A stretch of 64,000 nt of DNA from the NCBI RefSeq assembly GCF_900102055.1, contig NZ_FNBA01000006.1, positions 62,001 through 126,000 of the forward strand. Direction: 5' to 3'. The translations under genes and the position numbers were made by a program. This document shows positions 1 to 8,863 of this stretch, piece by piece; within the stretch, counting starts at the first letter, position 1; every line of letters begins with the position of its first letter. The notes below the pieces were generated by a model that saw only the letters and a program-made list of their open reading frames with translations, was not told the origin of the DNA and did not search any database. The stretch comes from Ulvibacter litoralis. Lineage in GTDB: Bacteria; Bacteroidota; Bacteroidia; Flavobacteriales; Flavobacteriaceae.

Positions 1-1046
1 CCGCTTGGAACCCTAAAAGCACCAGTATTTTTGCGCCAAACTTTTTAGATCCTTATTTCTATACACAACTGAAGGAAGGGGAAGATTCTCAAAAACTGAA
101 AAAATTAGGGGAAGCTCTTTTTTACGATACATTGATAAGTGGGAATAATACAATGAGTTGCGCAAGTTGCCACAATCCTGATCTCGCTTTTACCGACGGA
201 GAAACCAAATCTCTTAGTAGTATTGAAGGCGTCACCGTACTTCGGAATTCGCCAACATTACTAAATGCCGTTTATGCAAAACGATTTTTTTACGATTCGA
301 GAGCCTTCACCTTAGAGCAGCAAGTAGAGCACGTGATTTTCAATCCAAAAGAATTCAATACCGCTTATTCTGAAATTCTAGAAAAACTAAAAAAGTCAAC
401 AACCTATCGTACACAGTTTGGTGAGGTTTTCGGAAAAGAAAACATCAATCGTCAAAACTTAGCAAAAGCGTTGGCTTCATTTGTGCTTTCGTTACAATCT
501 TTCAATAGCGAATTTGATCAATATACACGAGGAGAAATCAATTCCATAAGTAACGAAGTAAAAGAAGGTTTTAATGTTTTTATGGGAAAAGGAGCCTGTG
601 CTACCTGCCATTTTGCACCCACATTCTCTGGCTTGGTTCCTCCGTTATTCATAGAAACCGAAACTGAAATTCTAGGGGTTCTAAAAAGTCCGACTTCCGA
701 AGAAAAAGAACTAGATACCGATGAAGGGCGTTGGAAAAACGGAATTGCTAGTGAAGCTGCTTGGATTTATGAAAAATCTTTTAAAACTCCCACCGTTCGA
801 AATATTGAAAAAACAGCTCCTTATTTTCATAACGGAGCTTACGAAACCTTACCCCAAGTGTTAGATTTTTACAACCAAGGCGGCGGCGCTGGAATGGGAG
901 TGAAGGTAACCAACCAAACGCTTGCAGACACACCTCTTGAGTTGTCGCAAAGGGAAATAGATGCCTTAATTGTTTTTATGAATGCGCTTACAGATACCTC
1001 GGCAGGGGCGCAATCGATTTCTTCTAACAATCCTGATTTTAAATAA
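1..1046 (+). CDS. Di-haem cytochrome c peroxidase (MauG/CcpA family), 5' end cut off by the window
   Basis: The open frame runs in from the window edge (first full codon at base 3), so the true start lies outside. Family members sit in the periplasm or outer envelope and reduce H2O2 or act as MauG-like oxidases. Two CxxCH haem sites are visible: CASCH (near base 155) after the typical block with LGEALFYD, and CATCH (near base 599). The C-terminal block TPTVRN...APYFHNGAY is also characteristic of the family. Any N-terminal signal or extra domain cannot be seen. The next gene starts about 345 bp downstream from its own promoter. Confidence 0.9.
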   Translation, partial: AWNPKSTSIFAPNFLDPYFYTQLKEGEDSQKLKKLGEALFYDTLISGNNTMSCASCHNPDLAFTDGETKSLSSIEGVTVLRNSPTLLNAVYAKRFFYDSRAFTLEQQVEHVIFNPKEFNTAYSEILEKLKKSTTYRTQFGEVFGKENINRQNLAKALASFVLSLQSFNSEFDQYTRGEINSISNEVKEGFNVFMGKGACATCHFAPTFSGLVPPLFIETETEILGVLKSPTSEEKELDTDEGRWKNGIASEAAWIYEKSFKTPTVRNIEKTAPYFHNGAYETLPQVLDFYNQGGGAGMGVKVTNQTLADTPLELSQREIDALIVFMNALTDTSAGAQSISSNNPDFK

Positions 1047-1391
1047 TGTCCCTTATTTTAATCGAATTACCTTCTTAAAGAAATTTAAGAGCCTTCTTTC
1101 TTGAAGCGAATTTCATTTTGCTAATTAAAAAACAGAACCTTCTACTTGAAATCATACGACTAAAAGTATCACTTTCAGGGGACTAAAATATCGGCTAACA
1201 TTCAAGTAAAGTTGTCTTAATAGTGAGCGTGTTTTTCAAGCGGGCACGTAATGTTTAGTTAAGATAAAGAGGCCATTCGTAACAGTTCTATGACGTAGGC
1301 ATAAAGTTGAATTCTCCACAAAGAAAAACGGTCTTAGTAGTTTTGAGTAATTCTTAAAAGAAGAAATAAATCACCAAAAAAACTATTGATT
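1047..1391. other. Intergenic region of about 345 bp
   Basis: No credible reading frame or RNA gene was found here. The only supported element is a -7-like promoter motif near the downstream gene (1338-1345). No strong terminator is visible after the peroxidase gene. Confidence 0.5.
1338..1345 (+). promoter_or_regulatory. -7 promoter element TAGTTTTG
   Basis: It matches the Bacteroidota -7 consensus TAnnTTTG exactly. Transcription would start near 1352, giving a leader of about 40 nt to the ATG at 1392. No well-placed -33 TTG was seen. Confidence 0.45.
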
Positions 1392-4361
1392 ATGAAAACA
1401 AATTTACCCTTAGCACTACTGCTTATGTTTGTAAGCTTTACGGGCTTAGCAAACACAGGAAACGTAACAAAGAGTTGCGAAACAAATATGAATGCGCCTG
1501 GCGATTTTCCATTTGAAGCTGGAAGTATATGGAGTTACAATGATACTGGAATGGATCTTGGCACTGCATGGAGAGAAGTTAATTACGACGATAGTGCTTG
1601 GGCTACTGGGGCTGCGCAATTAGGATATGGAGACGGAGATGAGATAACGACTCTTTCTTATGGATCAGATGCGAATAATAAATATCCTACGTATTATTTT
1701 AGATATGAATTTAATATAGTAGATGCCTCTATTTATGGTGATCTTATCTTTAATGTGTTAAGAGACGATGGAGCAGTTGTGTACCTTAATGGTACCGAAA
1801 TTATCCGCGACAATATGCCAGCGGGTACCATTACTTATAACACTTTTGCAGATAGTACTGTTGGTGGTGGTGATGAGGATACGTTCTTTAATTTTACCAT
1901 TGCAAATTTATTGCAAAATGGTGATAATGTCATCGCTGTAGAATTGCATCAACGTTCTGGGAGTAGTTCAGATTTAGGATTTGATATGGCTACAGCTTTC
2001 GTTCCTGCAACACCAAGCCCAGCAGCATATCCAATGGAAACAGGTCTTGTTTGGTCTTATCTAGACACGGGAGTGAGTTTAGATACCGAAACTTGGACAG
2101 AAGCAGGCTACGACATTAGTGCTTGGTCTGCTGGTTTTGCACCTTTAGGGTATGGAGATCCAGTTATGACGGAGGTTTCTTATGGACCAGACGCTAACAA
2201 TAAATACATCACGACATATTTTACAAAAGAAGTAAATATTGCTCTAGCCGATTTGACAGACAATGTAATTTTTGGTTTAAAACGTGATGATGGAGCTATT
2301 GTGTATGTAAATGGTGTAGAGGTTTTTAGAGATAATATGCCTGCGCCTCCAACCGATTATTTAACCAATGCTGAAAGTACAGTAAGTGGTGCAGACGAGA
2401 ATGCTTTTTTTACACACACTGTAGCAAAGTCTTTCTTTGTAGAAGGTGTCAACAAAATTGCAGTAGAGTTGCACAATCGTGACGGACAGAGTTCAGATTT
2501 AAAGTTTGATATGTTTTTGATGAATGAATCCACTACAGCACCTTGTGAACCAGGAACGATTGGGTGTTTTACTTCAATTGAGCCAACAGGACAGACTCCT
2601 AAAATGATCATCGCAGACGAGCACCGTTTTCAATTAATCGTAAAGCAAGGAGATCCATATTCTACAGGAACAGGTACCGTAGGTGGAAACAATGACTTTA
2701 CAGGATATATTCCTATCGAAGGATCAAGTTCATTGGGGTATGTTTCAATCAACCACGAAACTACGCCTGGAGGGGTTACAATTGCCGATGTGAATCTTAA
2801 TGAAGACACTTTGTTATGGGAAGTAACTCAAACACAACCAGTAGATTTCTTTAATAGTGCGTTAGTAACTACAACCCGTAACTGTTCTGGAGGAACAACT
2901 CCTTGGGGAACTATTATCACTGCAGAAGAGTCTACAAACAGTGGAGACGTTAATGCAGATGGATACCAAGATGTAGGTTGGCTAGTAGAGATTGATCCAG
3001 CAACAGCACAGGTGGTGGATTATGGAAATGGACAAGAAAAGCTATGGGCTATGGGGAGAATGAAACACGAAAATGTAGTAGTTTCTGAGGATATGCGAAC
3101 TGCGTATTACGGTGAAGATGGAGGTACAGACTGTGTCTATAAATTTGTTGCAAACACACCAGGAGATCTTTCTAGCGGATTTTTATATGTGTTAAAATTA
3201 GACACGCCATTGGTAGGAAATGATCCTACTTCTCCAACAGCAACTTGGGTGCAAGTACCGAATAACACGCCTGCAGAACGTAACAATGTAACTGCCGCAG
3301 CTGCTGCTTTGGGTGGAACAGATTTTAATGGGGTAGAAGACTGTGAGATTAATCCAATAACAGGTGAGATTTATTTTACATCTAAAGGAAAAAGTCGTGT
3401 GTACAGCTTTACAGATAATGGTTCAACAATCACAAACTTCCAAACATTTGTAGGTGGAACGTCTTATGATATTACGACAGAATCTGGTGTGTATAACGAA
3501 GCATGGGGTGGTGGTAATGACAACCTAACGTTTGACGATCAAGGAAACCTTTGGGTTTTACAAGATGGTGGAAATAATTATATATGGGTAGTACGTCCAG
3601 ACCATACACAAGCAACTCCAAATATCGAGTTATTTGCTTCGATGCCTAATGGGTCTGAACCAACAGGACTGACTTTTACGCCAGATTTTAAATACGGTTT
3701 CTTTTCTGTACAACACCCAAGTGGATCTAACGAACCACAGCAGGATGCAACTTTTAACGATATAACTTTTAATGCTTCCGCAACCGTAGTTTTTGCCTTG
3801 AAAGAAAACTTAGGAGCGCAGATTCCAGTGGCAGATTTTGTTGCTTCGGAAGTAACGACTGCTCCAGGAACAGCAATTACGTTTACCGATTTAAGTGAAA
3901 ACAATCCAAGTTCATGGTTCTGGACTTTTGAAGGAGGTATTCCAGCAACCTCGTCAGAAGCCTCTCCAACAGTGGCGTATTTGGAAGAAGGAAACTTTAA
4001 TGTAAGTCTTACAGTTGCAAACGTTGCTGGAACAGGAACTGAGGTAATAAAAGAAGAATACATTCTAGTACAAGAAGTGTTAGGAGTAGACGATGTGTTA
4101 CTTGAGGCTGTGTCAGTATATCCAAATCCAACAAGCGGTATTGTGAATGTAGATATAGCGGATCAAGAAGGTGAAATTACTGTTCAGGTATTTAATATGT
4201 TAGGTCAAAATGTAGTAACTCAAAAGGATGCAACAACCTTTGGTAACACAAGAACGGTAACCCTAGATTTGGCTCCGTATGTACAAGCGAACCAAATGTT
4301 AGTGATAAAAGTGACCGTGGGTGAAAACTCTGGTAGCTATAAAATCGTGAAACAAAATTAA
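1392..4361 (+). CDS. Secreted PhoX-like (DUF839) protein with duplicated N-terminal domains, PKD domain and T9SS sorting signal
   Basis: The protein has 989 residues from ATG 1392; an in-frame TTG lies two codons upstream. Order of parts: signal peptide (about 1-22); two homologous segments of about 165 residues (about 38-203 and 212-380), each with a WSY..DTG start, a FxxxRDDGA(I/V)VYxNG block and a VAVELHxR-like end, probably galactose-binding-like folds; a DUF839/PhoX-type beta-propeller (about 390-815) with INHET, GRMKHENV, FNGVEDCEINP, DQGNLWVLQDG and SVQHPS blocks; a PKD domain (about 820-895); and a Por sorting domain (about 905-989, VYPNPTSG). PhoX relatives are Ca/Fe phosphatases. 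Phosphatase activity is inferred from family only. Secretion by the type IX system to the cell surface is likely. Confidence 0.85.
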   Translation: MKTNLPLALLLMFVSFTGLANTGNVTKSCETNMNAPGDFPFEAGSIWSYNDTGMDLGTAWREVNYDDSAWATGAAQLGYGDGDEITTLSYGSDANNKYPTYYFRYEFNIVDASIYGDLIFNVLRDDGAVVYLNGTEIIRDNMPAGTITYNTFADSTVGGGDEDTFFNFTIANLLQNGDNVIAVELHQRSGSSSDLGFDMATAFVPATPSPAAYPMETGLVWSYLDTGVSLDTETWTEAGYDISAWSAGFAPLGYGDPVMTEVSYGPDANNKYITTYFTKEVNIALADLTDNVIFGLKRDDGAIVYVNGVEVFRDNMPAPPTDYLTNAESTVSGADENAFFTHTVAKSFFVEGVNKIAVELHNRDGQSSDLKFDMFLMNESTTAPCEPGTIGCFTSIEPTGQTPKMIIADEHRFQLIVKQGDPYSTGTGTVGGNNDFTGYIPIEGSSSLGYVSINHETTPGGVTIADVNLNEDTLLWEVTQTQPVDFFNSALVTTTRNCSGGTTPWGTIITAEESTNSGDVNADGYQDVGWLVEIDPATAQVVDYGNGQEKLWAMGRMKHENVVVSEDMRTAYYGEDGGTDCVYKFVANTPGDLSSGFLYVLKLDTPLVGNDPTSPTATWVQVPNNTPAERNNVTAAAAALGGTDFNGVEDCEINPITGEIYFTSKGKSRVYSFTDNGSTITNFQTFVGGTSYDITTESGVYNEAWGGGNDNLTFDDQGNLWVLQDGGNNYIWVVRPDHTQATPNIELFASMPNGSEPTGLTFTPDFKYGFFSVQHPSGSNEPQQDATFNDITFNASATVVFALKENLGAQIPVADFVASEVTTAPGTAITFTDLSENNPSSWFWTFEGGIPATSSEASPTVAYLEEGNFNVSLTVANVAGTGTEVIKEEYILVQEVLGVDDVLLEAVSVYPNPTSGIVNVDIADQEGEITVQVFNMLGQNVVTQKDATTFGNTRTVTLDLAPYVQANQMLVIKVTVGENSGSYKIVKQN

Positions 4362-4383
4362 TTTTTTCAATAAATAAGGAAAG

Positions 4384-4417
4384 GACTGGTGTAATATTAT
4401 TGCGCCAGTCTTTTTTT
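4384..4417 (+). terminator. Rho-independent terminator
   Basis: The arms GACTGGTG and CGCCAGTC make an 8-bp stem with one G-U pair and an 11-nt loop, followed by seven T. It ends the PhoX-like gene. The next gene starts 17 bp later, so that gene depends on read-through or on a promoter not recognised here. Confidence 0.85.
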
Positions 4418-4434
4418 ATATAAATATGTAGGCA

Positions 4435-5346
4435 ATGATGACTAGGTTTTATTTTATTTTTTTCTTCGGAATAGCTTCGCTTCAAGGAGGAGCTCAAAAT
4501 GCCAATCCTATCACTGAAGAAGTGTTTTATAATGTTACAACTGCTCTGGCTGAAAACAAAAAGGGAACCCAACTAAATTTGCGCGATCAGCAATTGTTTC
4601 AGCTTCCTGAGAACATTGATCAATTAACAGCCTTGGTTTTTTTGAACGCAATGGGCAACCATTTTGAACGCTGGGATGAGGCGCTTTTCAGTTTTGAAAA
4701 ATTAGAAATACTAAATTTGAAGGGTAACGAATTAGCTTATATCCCAAAAGAAATTAAACAATTGAAACGCCTAATTAAACTGGATTTAGCAGATAATAAA
4801 ATCACTAAAATTTCAGAAGACATAGGAGCGCTGAACAACCTTCAATACCTATATCTTTCTGGAAATAGTTTGGTATCACTCCCTACTACTATCGACCAAT
4901 GCAGGTCGTTACAGGTACTGCAACTGGATAATAACCAATTAAGTTATTTGCCGTCTTCAATAGCTGCTTTGCCTTCTTTAAAAACACTACACGTTGGTTA
5001 CAATCAATTTTATGAGTTAGACACCCAATGGACTCACATACAAACGTTGCAAGAGTTGAATATGGAACACAATCGATTGCAGAAAATTTCTAATAGCATT
5101 GGCGCTCTAAAGCACTTAAAAACCTTGATTCTCAATGATAATAACTTGAGAGAATTACCTGCAAGCTTTTCAAATTTAGAAAGTTTAGAGTTGGCGATTC
5201 TGTCTAATAATAAACTAGAAAGTTTACCCGCAGACATTTCAGCATTAAAGAAATTAAGGACACTTATTTTAACGAACAATAATTTCAGTAAAACAGAACA
5301 AGAGCGCATTATAGAAGCATTGCCGGAGTGTGCGGTGTATTTTTAA
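4435..5346 (+). CDS. Secreted leucine-rich-repeat protein
   Basis: The protein has 303 residues with a signal peptide (about 1-21, ending GGAQ). From about residue 45 to 290 it consists of some ten bacterial-type leucine-rich repeats of about 23 residues with the pattern LxxLxLxxNxLxxLPxxI. No enzyme domain, membrane anchor or sorting signal is visible. It is probably a periplasmic or surface protein-protein interaction module. Function is unknown. Two adjacent ATG codons (4435 and 4438) could both start it. Confidence 0.8.
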   Translation: MMTRFYFIFFFGIASLQGGAQNANPITEEVFYNVTTALAENKKGTQLNLRDQQLFQLPENIDQLTALVFLNAMGNHFERWDEALFSFEKLEILNLKGNELAYIPKEIKQLKRLIKLDLADNKITKISEDIGALNNLQYLYLSGNSLVSLPTTIDQCRSLQVLQLDNNQLSYLPSSIAALPSLKTLHVGYNQFYELDTQWTHIQTLQELNMEHNRLQKISNSIGALKHLKTLILNDNNLRELPASFSNLESLELAILSNNKLESLPADISALKKLRTLILTNNNFSKTEQERIIEALPECAVYF

Positions 5347-5415
5347 TACTACTACTAAATGGTTACTTTGTTATGAGCAAAACAAGGATGGATAATTTTA
5401 ATGTCTAAAAACAAC

Positions 5416-5451
5416 AAAACCCGATCAAGCGAAAATCTTGTCGGGTTTTTT
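5416..5451. terminator. Bidirectional terminator between the LRR gene and ssrA
   Basis: Arms ACCCGATCAAG and CTTGTCGGGT pair with one bulged base. T-rich runs lie on the right for the plus strand, with a shorter T run on the other side. It can stop both the LRR gene and the convergent tmRNA gene. Confidence 0.7.
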
Positions 5452-5459
5452 ATATTAGT

Positions 5460-5480
5460 ACTCACAGCGCAGTTGTGAGT
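5460..5480 (-). other. Hairpin just past the tmRNA 3' end
   Basis: Perfect 7-bp arms ACTCACA and TGTGAGT with a 7-nt loop lie directly after the 3' end of ssrA. It may help 3' processing or termination of the tmRNA precursor. Confidence 0.4.
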
Positions 5481-5485
5481 GATCG

Positions 5486-5882
5486 TGGAGCCGGAGGGAT
5501 TCGAACCCTCGTCCAAACAAGCAATTATAACGCTTTCTACATGTGTAGTTTTCATTTAGGTTTTCGTGAGATTGCCGGTCGAAAACTACCAACGCACCCC
5601 TTATCTTTACTTGAGTTTCACCGCAACATCAAAGCACTATTGCGGCTAGGTTTACTTTTACGAAGTCTCTATATCAATCGCCGCAAACCAAGGCAATCGA
5701 GAGACTTCCTGCTTGTCCGCCTTGCGGACCGAGGCATTATCCTACTATGATTCGGATTATGCAGCTAGGGCGTAGTTATTCTCGCCGTTTAAAAAGTGTG
5801 AAAAATGAGATTAACGAGCTGTTTCCCAGCGCTCGACATGCTTACATTACAATTAGACCCGCTGTCAAAACCAGTCGGCCCC
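5486..5882 (-). ncRNA. ssrA: Transfer-messenger RNA (tmRNA)
   Basis: About 397 nt on the minus strand. The 5' end GGGGCCG pairs with CGGCTCC at the 3' end (7 bp, one G-U) to form the tRNA-like acceptor stem, followed by discriminator A. CCA is not encoded. The T-arm with GGTTCGAATCC is clear. The tag reading frame at 5757-5786 reads GENNYALAA then TAA, the tag type expected of Bacteroidota. The RNA rescues stalled ribosomes together with SmpB. A possible promoter lies just upstream on the minus strand (TATAAACG at 5900-5893 with TTG at 5925-5923), but it is a poor consensus match. Confidence 0.97.
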
Positions 5883-5950
5883 AATATTCCCGCGTTTATA
5901 GCGAGATCTTATGATTAAATTTCAATCATACGAGTATTTTCAATGATCAT

Positions 5951-6041
5951 TTGGGCGTTACCCTCTTTCGCTTTTCGTTCCTCAAGCTTCAGAGGGTCGG
6001 GCTTTCGGCGCTACGCGGTAGCTTGCCTCAATCCCTAACGC
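5951..6041 (+). repeat. Interspersed intergenic repeat, copy 1 (GGGCGTTACCC type)
   Basis: It begins GGGCGTTACCC, contains AGGGTCGGGCTTTC and ends ATCCCTAACGC. The same order of blocks occurs at 20756-20877 (opposite strand) and 50152-50266. It is open in one frame and so can wrongly lengthen the next gene. Confidence 0.75.
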
Positions 6042-6099
6042 AAGATGAAAACATAAAAAATGCTTCATTCTACGGTCGGCAAAGATACACTAAAAACAC

Positions 6100-6107
6100 T
6101 ATCTTTA
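6100..6107 (+). promoter_or_regulatory. -7-like promoter element TATCTTTA
   Basis: Seven of eight bases fit the consensus (final G is A). A start near 6114 places the ATG at 6152 about 38 nt downstream and rules out the longer reading frame through the repeat. Confidence 0.4.
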
Positions 6108-6151
6108 CCACCCAATATCCCGAATTACTAATGGGGCAAAAAGTATACCAA

Positions 6152-7363
6152 ATGTCAGTAACCTTTGCAATTATAAAAGAACGTAAAAATCCACCAGACC
6201 GTCGTGTCGTTTTTTCACCAGAGAAATGTCAAGAAGTCATTCGTCAATTCCCTGACGCTAAAATAATTGTAGAAGCTTCAGACGTGCGAATATTTCCAGA
6301 CGATGCCTATCGCAAGGCCGGATTTGAGGTAAAAGAGGATGTTTCCGAAGCAGACGTTATGTTAGGCGTAAAAGAAGTTCCGATTGCGGCATTGATTCCG
6401 AATAAAAAATATTTCTTTTTCAGTCATACCATCAAAAAACAACCCTATAATAAAAAATTGCTTCAGGCAATTCTTGCGAATAAAATAGAATTAGTAGACC
6501 ACGAAACCATTGTAAAGAAAAGTGGTGCTAGATTGATTGGTTTTGGACGGTATGCAGGTTTGGTAGGAGCTTACAACGGATTTAGAGCGCTAGGGTTACG
6601 CGATTCGTTATTCGAATTGCCTAAAGTGGAAACGCTTGCCGATTTAGATGCTATGAAGGCTGAATTGGATAAAATCACTCTTCCGAAGCACATAAAAATA
6701 CTACTTACAGGTGCTGGAAAAGTAGCCCACGGCGCTAAAGAAATTTTAGAACATCTTAAAGTAAAAAAGGCTTCTATTACTCGATACCTTTCTCAAAAGT
6801 TTGACGAACCTGTGTATTGTATGATTGATGTATTGGATTATAATAAACGAAAAGATGGAGGCGAAAGTAATAAACTAGAATTCTATAAAGATCCTTCAGG
6901 TTACGAAAGTGATTTTATGCGCTTTGCCAAGGTAACCGATTATTTTATAGCAGGACATTATTACGGAACTGGGGCTCCTTATTTGTTTACACGAAAGGAT
7001 GCGAAACAAAAAGATTTTAATATCAATCTTGTTGCAGACATTTCGTGCGATGTCGATGGTCCTGTAGCGAGTACGATTAAGGCTTCTACGATTGCCGATC
7101 CGTTTTTTGGGTATGATCCTAAAACAGAAAAAGAAACCGCTTTTGATGCTCCTGGAGCCATCACAATGATGACGGTAGATAACTTGCCTTGCGAATTACC
7201 CAAAGATGCAAGCGAAGGATTTGGAGATATGTTTCTAGCAAATGTGATTCCTGCATTTTTTAATAAGGACAAAGCAGGTGTATTAGCAAGAGCTCAAATG
7301 ACGACCAAAGAAGGGACATTAACAAAAAGATTTTCGTATTTAGAGGAGTATGTATCTGAGTAA
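6152..7363 (+). CDS. Saccharopine dehydrogenase / alanine dehydrogenase-like NAD(P)-dependent oxidoreductase
   Basis: The protein has 403 residues. Its first 130 residues (FAIIKERKNPPDRRV...) are an AlaDH/PNT N-terminal domain. The blocks FSHTIKKQPYN and GFGRYAGLVGAYNG are typical of lysine-forming saccharopine dehydrogenases (LYS1 type). A Rossmann fold with LLTGAGKVAHGA follows (about residue 200). Such enzymes oxidise saccharopine or a related amino-acid substrate with NAD(P). The exact substrate in flavobacteria is not settled. The start at 6152 was chosen because upstream codons run through an intergenic repeat and because homologues begin close to FAIIKERK; ATG 6131 is an alternative. 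Confidence 0.75.
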   Translation: MSVTFAIIKERKNPPDRRVVFSPEKCQEVIRQFPDAKIIVEASDVRIFPDDAYRKAGFEVKEDVSEADVMLGVKEVPIAALIPNKKYFFFSHTIKKQPYNKKLLQAILANKIELVDHETIVKKSGARLIGFGRYAGLVGAYNGFRALGLRDSLFELPKVETLADLDAMKAELDKITLPKHIKILLTGAGKVAHGAKEILEHLKVKKASITRYLSQKFDEPVYCMIDVLDYNKRKDGGESNKLEFYKDPSGYESDFMRFAKVTDYFIAGHYYGTGAPYLFTRKDAKQKDFNINLVADISCDVDGPVASTIKASTIADPFFGYDPKTEKETAFDAPGAITMMTVDNLPCELPKDASEGFGDMFLANVIPAFFNKDKAGVLARAQMTTKEGTLTKRFSYLEEYVSE

Positions 7364-7527
7364 GTGGTTGACACTGAAACAGTAGGCTAGTAAAGGGATT
7401 AGAGGAAAAACGTTTAGTTGTAATGCCTTTTATGTTAGATAAAATGTAAAATAGTATAAGATTTATCTTACTTATTTTTTGTTTAATATAGATAAAAGTA
7501 TTACTTTCCCCTTCTAAAGTACTAACT

Positions 7528-8127
7528 ATGAAAAATCTCGCCCCCTTTATTTTACTTTTAGCTATATGTTTTAGTAGCAATGCTCAAGTAGGTATTAATA
7601 CCATTGAACCTACTGCAACTCTAGATGTTAACGGAGGACTTCGTGTACGTGGAGTGAAAAATTTTACAGAATCTAATAATTTAGAAGCCAAAAAAATTAT
7701 TGGTATTGACGAATTAGGAAATTTTGTAGAAGTTGAAATTGATAAAAATGTTATTTTAGAAAATAATAAATTAAGTGCTCTAGATAGAACTGTTGAGTTT
7801 GCTAGTAGTACAAATAACATACCTGTATTAAGTGACCTTAACTTAATTCTTCTGCCAGGTGAGGTAAACGAACGTGCATCGGTAATTCGAATGTCGAGTA
7901 TCTTACCGTTTATGTTTTTAACGGGTATTATGCCTGGTGTTGATGGACAAACCATTTGGTTGTATCCTACAACGAGTGATTTAACAATACTTCCTAATAG
8001 TATATTGTCTCTATTCGGTAACAGAATTGAAGGGTCTACTAACTTTGTAGTAAAACGTTACGAAATGCTACAGTTAATGTATGATGGAAGCCGTAATAAA
8101 TGGATTCCAATGGCTAATGGCTTATAA
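7528..8127 (+). CDS. Secreted protein with VGINT..PTATLDVNG repeat start, function unknown
   Basis: The protein has 199 residues. A signal peptide (about 1-19, ending SNAQ) is followed directly by QVGINTIEPTATLDVNGGLRVRG. This block occurs in many secreted Bacteroidota proteins that resemble phage tail-fibre or adhesin stalks. The rest is beta-rich with no recognised catalytic motif. It sits alone, with a strong terminator behind it. Function is unknown; a surface or extracellular role is inferred from the export signal. Confidence 0.7.
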   Translation: MKNLAPFILLLAICFSSNAQVGINTIEPTATLDVNGGLRVRGVKNFTESNNLEAKKIIGIDELGNFVEVEIDKNVILENNKLSALDRTVEFASSTNNIPVLSDLNLILLPGEVNERASVIRMSSILPFMFLTGIMPGVDGQTIWLYPTTSDLTILPNSILSLFGNRIEGSTNFVVKRYEMLQLMYDGSRNKWIPMANGL

Positions 8128-8153
8128 AATATTCTTTCTTATCTATTAATTTA

Positions 8154-8190
8154 AATGCGTTACAAATTTCAATTTGTAGCGCATTTTTTT
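8154..8190 (+). terminator. Strong terminator
   Basis: A 15-bp stem (AATGCGTTACAAATT with AATTTGTAGCGCATT, one T-G pair), a minimal loop and a run of T. It ends the gene at 7528-8127. Confidence 0.9.
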
Positions 8191-8247
8191 ATGAATCTAT
8201 TTGGTCTAAACCGACGGTTTGTGAAGTTTGTTTTTGTGTCTGTTCGA

Positions 8248-8271
8248 GCCTGCCTTTGTCGGCAGACAGGC
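8248..8271 (-). repeat. 24-nt hairpin repeat, copy 1
   Basis: It begins GCCTGCCTTTG and ends CAGACAGGC; the ends pair to form a short hairpin. The reverse complement occurs at 42484-42507 and 50182-50205 with a few changes. Confidence 0.75.
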
Positions 8272-8382
8272 GTGGTCGAGGACTTTAAATTTGTGACTAT
8301 TTAAAAAAGATGTCTCGCCGTTAATTTATTCTAAGTGAAATGGAAGGCCTCATTCTTAATAAATAGTACGTCTTAAAATCAT

Positions 8383-8390
8383 TACTTTTG
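8383..8390 (+). promoter_or_regulatory. -7 promoter element TACTTTTG
   Basis: Exact TAnnTTTG match. The predicted start near 8397 gives a leader of about 35 nt to the ATG at 8432. Confidence 0.5.
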
Positions 8391-8431
8391 TCTAGAAGTA
8401 CAACTTTTTTTAAATTAATCTTGTAGCGTAT

Positions 8432-8815
8432 ATGAAATTCAACACCTCACTTTCCGAAAGATTAAAACCTTATTTTACTAAGGAATTGGCGCAGTATAAA
8501 GTTCAATACGAATTAGGGAATTTTCTAAATGCTTGGAGCCATTTAGAAAGGGCGCATATATTAGGGCAACAGTACCCATCAGCACATACACTTGTACATT
8601 GGAAGATGTTGCTATTTGGAATTAAAATTAAAAACAGAAAAGAAATCGTAGGGCAAATACCTCGCCTTATTTTTGGAGGGGTAAAGTCTTTTGTCGGGAC
8701 CATTCCAATTGGGAATCCTGGTGGAGCTAATGTGCCTCCTTTAAAATCGTTTCCTATAGAAAAAGAGTTACAGCTTATATTTAAAACTGCAGGAGTTTCT
8801 ATACGTAGAGAGTAA
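8432..8815 (+). CDS. DUF3703 family protein
   Basis: The protein has 127 residues. The blocks AWSHLERAHILGQ, HTLVHWKMLLFGI, VGTIPIGNPGGANV and the C-terminal FPIEKEL match the DUF3703 family over its whole usual length. No signal peptide or membrane segment is present, so it is probably cytoplasmic. The conserved His and Glu residues hint at metal binding or catalysis, but no activity is known to me for this family. It has its own promoter and is convergent with the kinase gene to its right. Confidence 0.8.
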   Translation: MKFNTSLSERLKPYFTKELAQYKVQYELGNFLNAWSHLERAHILGQQYPSAHTLVHWKMLLFGIKIKNRKEIVGQIPRLIFGGVKSFVGTIPIGNPGGANVPPLKSFPIEKELQLIFKTAGVSIRRE

Positions 8816-8863
8816 GAGAAAAAAGAGGCTTAAAATGGGGTATTGCCTATTTTTAACTGACCA

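Larger units (their letters stand above)
8128..8431. other. Intergenic region of about 300 bp
   Basis: It contains the terminator at 8154-8190, a 24-nt hairpin repeat at 8248-8271 flanked by TTCGAG and GGTCGAGG remnants of the GCAGTCGA repeat type, and the promoter of the next gene at 8383-8390. No coding potential was seen. Confidence 0.6.

Noticed and set aside
3578-4063. 161-residue frame antisense to the PhoX-like gene
   Set aside because: It is a shadow of the PKD and propeller coding sequence with no independent signals.
5475-5750. A 91-residue open frame on the plus strand
   Set aside because: It lies entirely across the tmRNA gene on the other strand and has no protein family features.
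5951-6151. N-terminal extension of the saccharopine dehydrogenase-like protein
   Set aside because: The extra residues come from an interspersed repeat also found at 20756-20877, and the likely promoter lies inside this stretch.
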